This document shows, piece by piece, positions 33,473 through 35,143 of a stretch of DNA of 35,143 nucleotides. Position 1 is the first letter of the stretch. Every line of letters begins with the position of its first letter. Made by a program: the position numbers and the translations under genes. The DNA is taken from NCBI GenBank assembly GCA_020349245.1, contig CP070764.1, positions 1,453,205 to 1,488,347 of the forward strand, read 5' to 3'. The notes beneath the pieces are model-generated. The model was not told the origin of the DNA. It made no database searches and was given only the letters and a program-made list of their open reading frames with translations. This DNA is from Chloroflexota bacterium (GTDB taxonomy: Bacteria; Chloroflexota; Anaerolineae; Anaerolineales; UBA4823).

Positions 33473-35068
33473 TCACGAGATCGGTAAAATCACGGTAAAG
33501 GTTGCCCCCTGCCCTTCCTGACTGCTGGCAAGAATCTTGCCCCCATGGCGGGTGATCACCTGGTGGCAGACGGTCAGACCCAGGCCAGTACCAACACCAG
33601 GGTCCTTGGTTGTGTAAAAGGGTTCAAAAATTCTCGAGATTTTATCGGCTGGGATTCCCTGACCGTTATCTGAAACCACGACTTCAATAGTATTTCCATC
33701 TCTGCGGGTCTTGATCGAAACCAAGCCTTGCGGCCTATCGACCGCATCGAGCGCATTCAGAAGTAAGTTGAGCCATACTCCCTGCAGGCGATCCTGACTA
33801 GCGTTCACAGGAGGCAAGTCCATGGCGGGTTCAAACTGCAAGGAGATAGACCGCGAACCCAGCTCATGACCTATCAACGCCAAGGTACGCTGGATGGTTT
33901 CATTGACGTCCGTGGGAGCAAGTTCATAACGTTCACGACGGGAAAAATCAAGCAGGTTGCGCACAGATTGCGAAGCACGGTCGCAAGCTTCAATGATTAA
34001 ATCTACCATCTCCAGAGAGTCCTTATTTTGCACTGGCAAGCTGCGTTTGAGGAGTTGGGCGTTCCCCAGAATCGTTGTCAGTGGATTATTTATCTCGTGG
34101 GCGACACCAGCTGCCAGCTGCCCAACAGCTGCTAACTTCTCAGATTGGGCCAGGGAAGCCTGCAATTGTTGCTGTTCGGTAATATCTTCTTCAAACAAAA
34201 ATGCCTGAACGATATTCTGATCTGAATCCCAGATTGGGAAGGTGCTGATCTCGATATCAGCCCCGTTTTGCCCGGCGGAAATGCGCTTCTCAAGACGCCT
34301 GGTAGTGCTGCCGGTCTGGAGTGTCTCCACGACGAGGCATCCCGGGCAGGGGGATTCCCGCTGGTATAAGGCCGCGAAACACTTTTTTCCAACCATTTCA
34401 GGGGGTGTTTTTTCAGCGAGATCCGCGCGGGTCATGTTTATGGCTTTCAGCTGGTAATGCGGATCGATAATGTAGATAGCGCTTGGACTGCTGTCAAATA
34501 AAGCACGCAAGGTATTTCTTGAATTAAGCAATTGTTCTTGGAAAGTCTGCATTGCCCGGATAGTGTCTTTAGCTTGCTGTGCCTGCCTGGATCTTACGAT
34601 ATTCACGGCAAGCACTGCACAGATGGCACCAAGCAGATCGGGATCAAATTGCTGGTGATCTGCCTCAATCGCCAATGCACCGATTTTTTCCTGGTAGGCT
34701 GCAAGCGGAAAAAGAAAGGTCCTGGTCTCACGATTATTGGGCGATACCCATGGTTTTCCTGACTTTATCACTTCTAAAACTTCGCGGCTTTCTTCTTCCC
34801 GGAGTGGTTGGCAGCTCCATTGACCCCCATCTTTCCAAGATTTCCTTGTTATCTCGCAGGGAAAAGCCTTCTCACAAAGAAATAAGGAAACTGCTTCTGC
34901 TGCCAGCAGCTTCTTGGTCTCTTTTAAAAACCAAGCCTGTGTCTCATCAACCCACGCATCAGCAGCGGACAAATCCAGCAGAAACTTCAGCACTGCATGG
35001 TTATTTTCTCCGCCAAAAGATTGGTTGGAGAGATTGGCTGCTGGTCGAGTAAAAAATGTCGAAGCCAT
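33473..35068 (-). CDS. Soluble sensor histidine kinase (GAF-PAS-HisKA-HATPase)
   Basis: A 531-residue kinase without a membrane segment. The GAF-like domain is about 27-165, a short coiled coil about 160-185, the PAS domain about 185-300, HisKA about 308-375 with the phosphorylated His324 in GVAHEINNPL, and the ATPase domain about 415-531 (NLLLNALDAV, VSDNGQGIP, GTGLGLTVCHQVI). The PAS domain has Cys230, Cys241 and Cys244 (C, ten residues, CPGC), a pattern found in many PAS kinases that may bind a metal or sense redox. No response regulator gene is seen downstream; an upstream gene ends at about 35099. Confidence 0.93.
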   Translation of the reverse strand: MASTFFTRPAANLSNQSFGGENNHAVLKFLLDLSAADAWVDETQAWFLKETKKLLAAEAVSLFLCEKAFPCEITRKSWKDGGQWSCQPLREEESREVLEVIKSGKPWVSPNNRETRTFLFPLAAYQEKIGALAIEADHQQFDPDLLGAICAVLAVNIVRSRQAQQAKDTIRAMQTFQEQLLNSRNTLRALFDSSPSAIYIIDPHYQLKAINMTRADLAEKTPPEMVGKKCFAALYQRESPCPGCLVVETLQTGSTTRRLEKRISAGQNGADIEISTFPIWDSDQNIVQAFLFEEDITEQQQLQASLAQSEKLAAVGQLAAGVAHEINNPLTTILGNAQLLKRSLPVQNKDSLEMVDLIIEACDRASQSVRNLLDFSRRERYELAPTDVNETIQRTLALIGHELGSRSISLQFEPAMDLPPVNASQDRLQGVWLNLLLNALDAVDRPQGLVSIKTRRDGNTIEVVVSDNGQGIPADKISRIFEPFYTTKDPGVGTGLGLTVCHQVITRHGGKILASSQEGQGATFTVILPIS

Positions 35069-35098
35069 GAATTATCGCTCGTTACCCATAAATCCTGG

Positions 35099-35143
35099 TC
35101 AATCCACAGGCATTTCGCTCGTGATTGTGTAGCCGTAGCCAGG
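35099..35143 (-). CDS. Possible 3' end of a gene upstream of the histidine kinase (partial)
   Basis: Fourteen codons are open from the right edge to a TGA at 35101-35099 (ending SEMPVD). The gap to the kinase ATG is 30 nt, typical for an operon, but the fragment is too short to identify and could be chance. Confidence 0.25.
   Translation of the reverse strand, partial: PGYGYTITSEMPVD

Overview
The window looks like a chromosomal segment of a Chloroflexota bacterium of the Anaerolineae type. This is an inference. It rests on secreted proteins with long Pro/Thr linkers, a sortase with LPXTG-like substrates (a single-membrane envelope), CdaA/CdaR, lipoproteins carrying LysM and NBR1-like Ig domains, and moderate GC content. 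No rRNA, tRNA, CRISPR array or insertion sequence was seen.

Layout. Positions 1-1385 (minus) hold the start of a LysM/M23-type lipoprotein that runs off the left edge. A small helical hypothetical gene follows at 1670-2140. Positions 2365-7327 are the most unusual region: three consecutive genes for secreted, Pro/Thr-rich proteins that end in an LPXTG-like signal (IPQTG or IPETG, hydrophobic segment, basic tail), then a sortase gene that overlaps the third one by one base. Each of the three genes is preceded by its own copy of a structured leader of about 110 nt. The leaders match the architecture and conserved bases of class II cyclic-di-GMP riboswitches: GAUGA, a P2 stem, UAA..UGG.C.CUU, GAG, and AGUAGCGAAACCGGCC, with a pseudoknot. 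Each ends in an intrinsic terminator just before the gene. The likely reading is a c-di-GMP-controlled cell-surface display cassette that carries its own sortase.

Positions 7501-8769 hold a LysM lipoprotein and a Nudix hydrolase. Positions 8814-14639 (minus) are a housekeeping block: YgiT-type zinc finger, lepB, der, cdaR, cdaA, and a coaE fused to an acetyltransferase-like domain. Positions 14875-21162 (minus) are an oligopeptide ABC transporter operon (oppABCDF) with two structural oddities: the substrate-binding protein has its two halves in swapped order (a circular permutation), and OppC has an insertion of about 115 residues that resembles a piece of a periplasmic binding protein. A 25-codon leader ORF with a very strong ribosome binding site overlaps the oppA start.

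Positions 21501-25288 hold a small Cys-rich protein and a tightly overlapping minus-strand operon (M50 protease, HD-domain protein, TyrA-like dehydrogenase, glycine C-acetyltransferase). Positions 25330-28603 (plus) hold a DUF951 protein, an NBR1-Ig lipoprotein, rsmI and a phosphoglucose/phosphomannose isomerase. Positions 28616-30824 (minus) hold a PAP2 phosphatase, a nucleotidyltransferase and a conserved protein often named quinate 5-dehydrogenase. The right end holds ilvE (plus), an Eis-like acetyltransferase and a soluble GAF-PAS histidine kinase (both minus).

How the parts fit: the left third is about the cell envelope and probably responds to c-di-GMP. No diguanylate cyclase or phosphodiesterase lies in the window, so the signal would come from elsewhere. 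c-di-AMP is made by the CdaA/CdaR pair, but nothing here links it to the riboswitches.
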